Below, piece by piece: positions 5,072-5,477 of a stretch of 5,477 nucleotides of DNA. The DNA is from Bacteroidia bacterium. Lineage in GTDB: Bacteria > Bacteroidota > Bacteroidia > Flavobacteriales > NORP286. Location: contig JAESTI010000160.1 in assembly GCA_016763665.1 (NCBI GenBank), forward strand, positions 1 to 5,477, written 5' to 3'. Within the stretch, counting starts at the first letter, position 1. Each line of letters opens with the position of its first letter. The translations under genes and the position numbers were made by a program. The notes beneath the pieces were generated by a model. It made no database searches. It saw only the letters and a list, made by a program, of their open reading frames with translations, and had not been told where the DNA came from.

Positions 5072-5477
5072 ATGGACAACCTTATTGCGAATTTTACAAC
5101 TCAAATAAAAGAAGCACTTCAAATTGGACAAGAAACGCAACTGAATAAACCTGAAGTTGAAATAAAGAATGTGCTGGTTTCGGGGTTGGGAGGTTCAGGT
5201 ATTGGAGGAAATCTGGTTCAACAGATAGTAGCGGAAAATATCAAAGTTCCATACAATGTTAATAAAGACTATTCTTTACCGGCATATGTAACCGAGAATT
5301 CGTTGGTCATCATTTCATCCTATTCAGGAAATACTGAAGAGACGTTAAGTGCATTTGCAAAAGCTTTAAATGCGAATGCAAAGATCGTTTGTGTTTCATC
5401 CGGAGGACGTGTAATTGAAATAGCGAAAGAGAATGGATTAGATCACATCATAATTCCGGGAGGAATGCCTCCAAGAA
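5072..5477 (+). CDS. Bifunctional phosphoglucose/phosphomannose isomerase, N-terminal part (gene runs off the right edge)
   Basis: The first 135 residues are visible, with no stop before the edge. They form the first SIS (sugar isomerase) domain: a short helical lead-in, then VLVSGLGGSGIGGNL (34-48), a phosphate-binding glycine-rich loop, followed by VIISSYSGNTEETL (79-92), the serine/threonine-rich sugar-phosphate motif. GGMPPR (130-135) matches the conserved PPR segment of the archaeal-type bifunctional PGI/PMI family, in which the arginine belongs to the active site. The enzyme interconverts glucose-6-phosphate or mannose-6-phosphate with fructose-6-phosphate, linking glycolysis to mannose-containing polysaccharide precursors. 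The start at 5072 places the glycine loop where this family has it. There is no Shine-Dalgarno sequence, only an A-rich leader. The family is usually about 320-350 residues, so more than half lies outside the window. Confidence 0.88.
   Translation, partial: MDNLIANFTTQIKEALQIGQETQLNKPEVEIKNVLVSGLGGSGIGGNLVQQIVAENIKVPYNVNKDYSLPAYVTENSLVIISSYSGNTEETLSAFAKALNANAKIVCVSSGGRVIEIAKENGLDHIIIPGGMPPR

Overview
The window is an AT-rich chromosomal segment that looks like Bacteroidota, most likely a marine Cytophagales- or Flavobacteriales-type organism. The reasons are: a short TruB of 232 residues; a GluRS with the insert after the KLSKR loop that I recall from Bacteroidota; A/T-rich leaders with almost no Shine-Dalgarno sequences; and promoter-like boxes of the Bacteroidota type (TTG about 19 bp before TAnnTTTG). 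The genus cannot be named from this sequence.

Left part, minus strand (1-753): a promoter reads leftward into a 6-pyruvoyl-tetrahydropterin synthase family gene, followed by the first 37 codons of what is probably GTP cyclohydrolase I (folE). Together these are the first two steps of a pterin pathway starting from GTP. A heptamer-periodic repeat lies between them and supplies the end of the first gene.

Middle, plus strand (801-4200): truB (tRNA pseudouridine-55 synthase) and ribF (riboflavin kinase/FAD synthetase) overlap by 4 bp. A 184-bp gap with a perfect 20-bp inverted repeat follows, then gltX (glutamyl-tRNA synthetase). These are housekeeping genes for tRNA modification, flavin cofactor synthesis and tRNA charging.

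Right part, plus strand (4201-5477): a 70-residue protein that is half Asp/Glu and has no basic residue; a stand-alone cobalamin-binding subunit of the methylmalonyl-CoA mutase type; and the first 135 residues of a bifunctional phosphoglucose/phosphomannose isomerase. The gaps here hold arrays of ATTCGT (or its complement ACGAAT) spaced about 8 bp apart. They start at or within stop and start codons and face each other in inverted orientation around genes.

No gene-free stretch exceeds 300 bases. There is no sign of a phage, insertion sequence, CRISPR array, RNA gene or defence system. The most unusual content is the two periodic intergenic repeat families and the all-acidic small protein. I do not see convincing evidence of a new multi-gene system.
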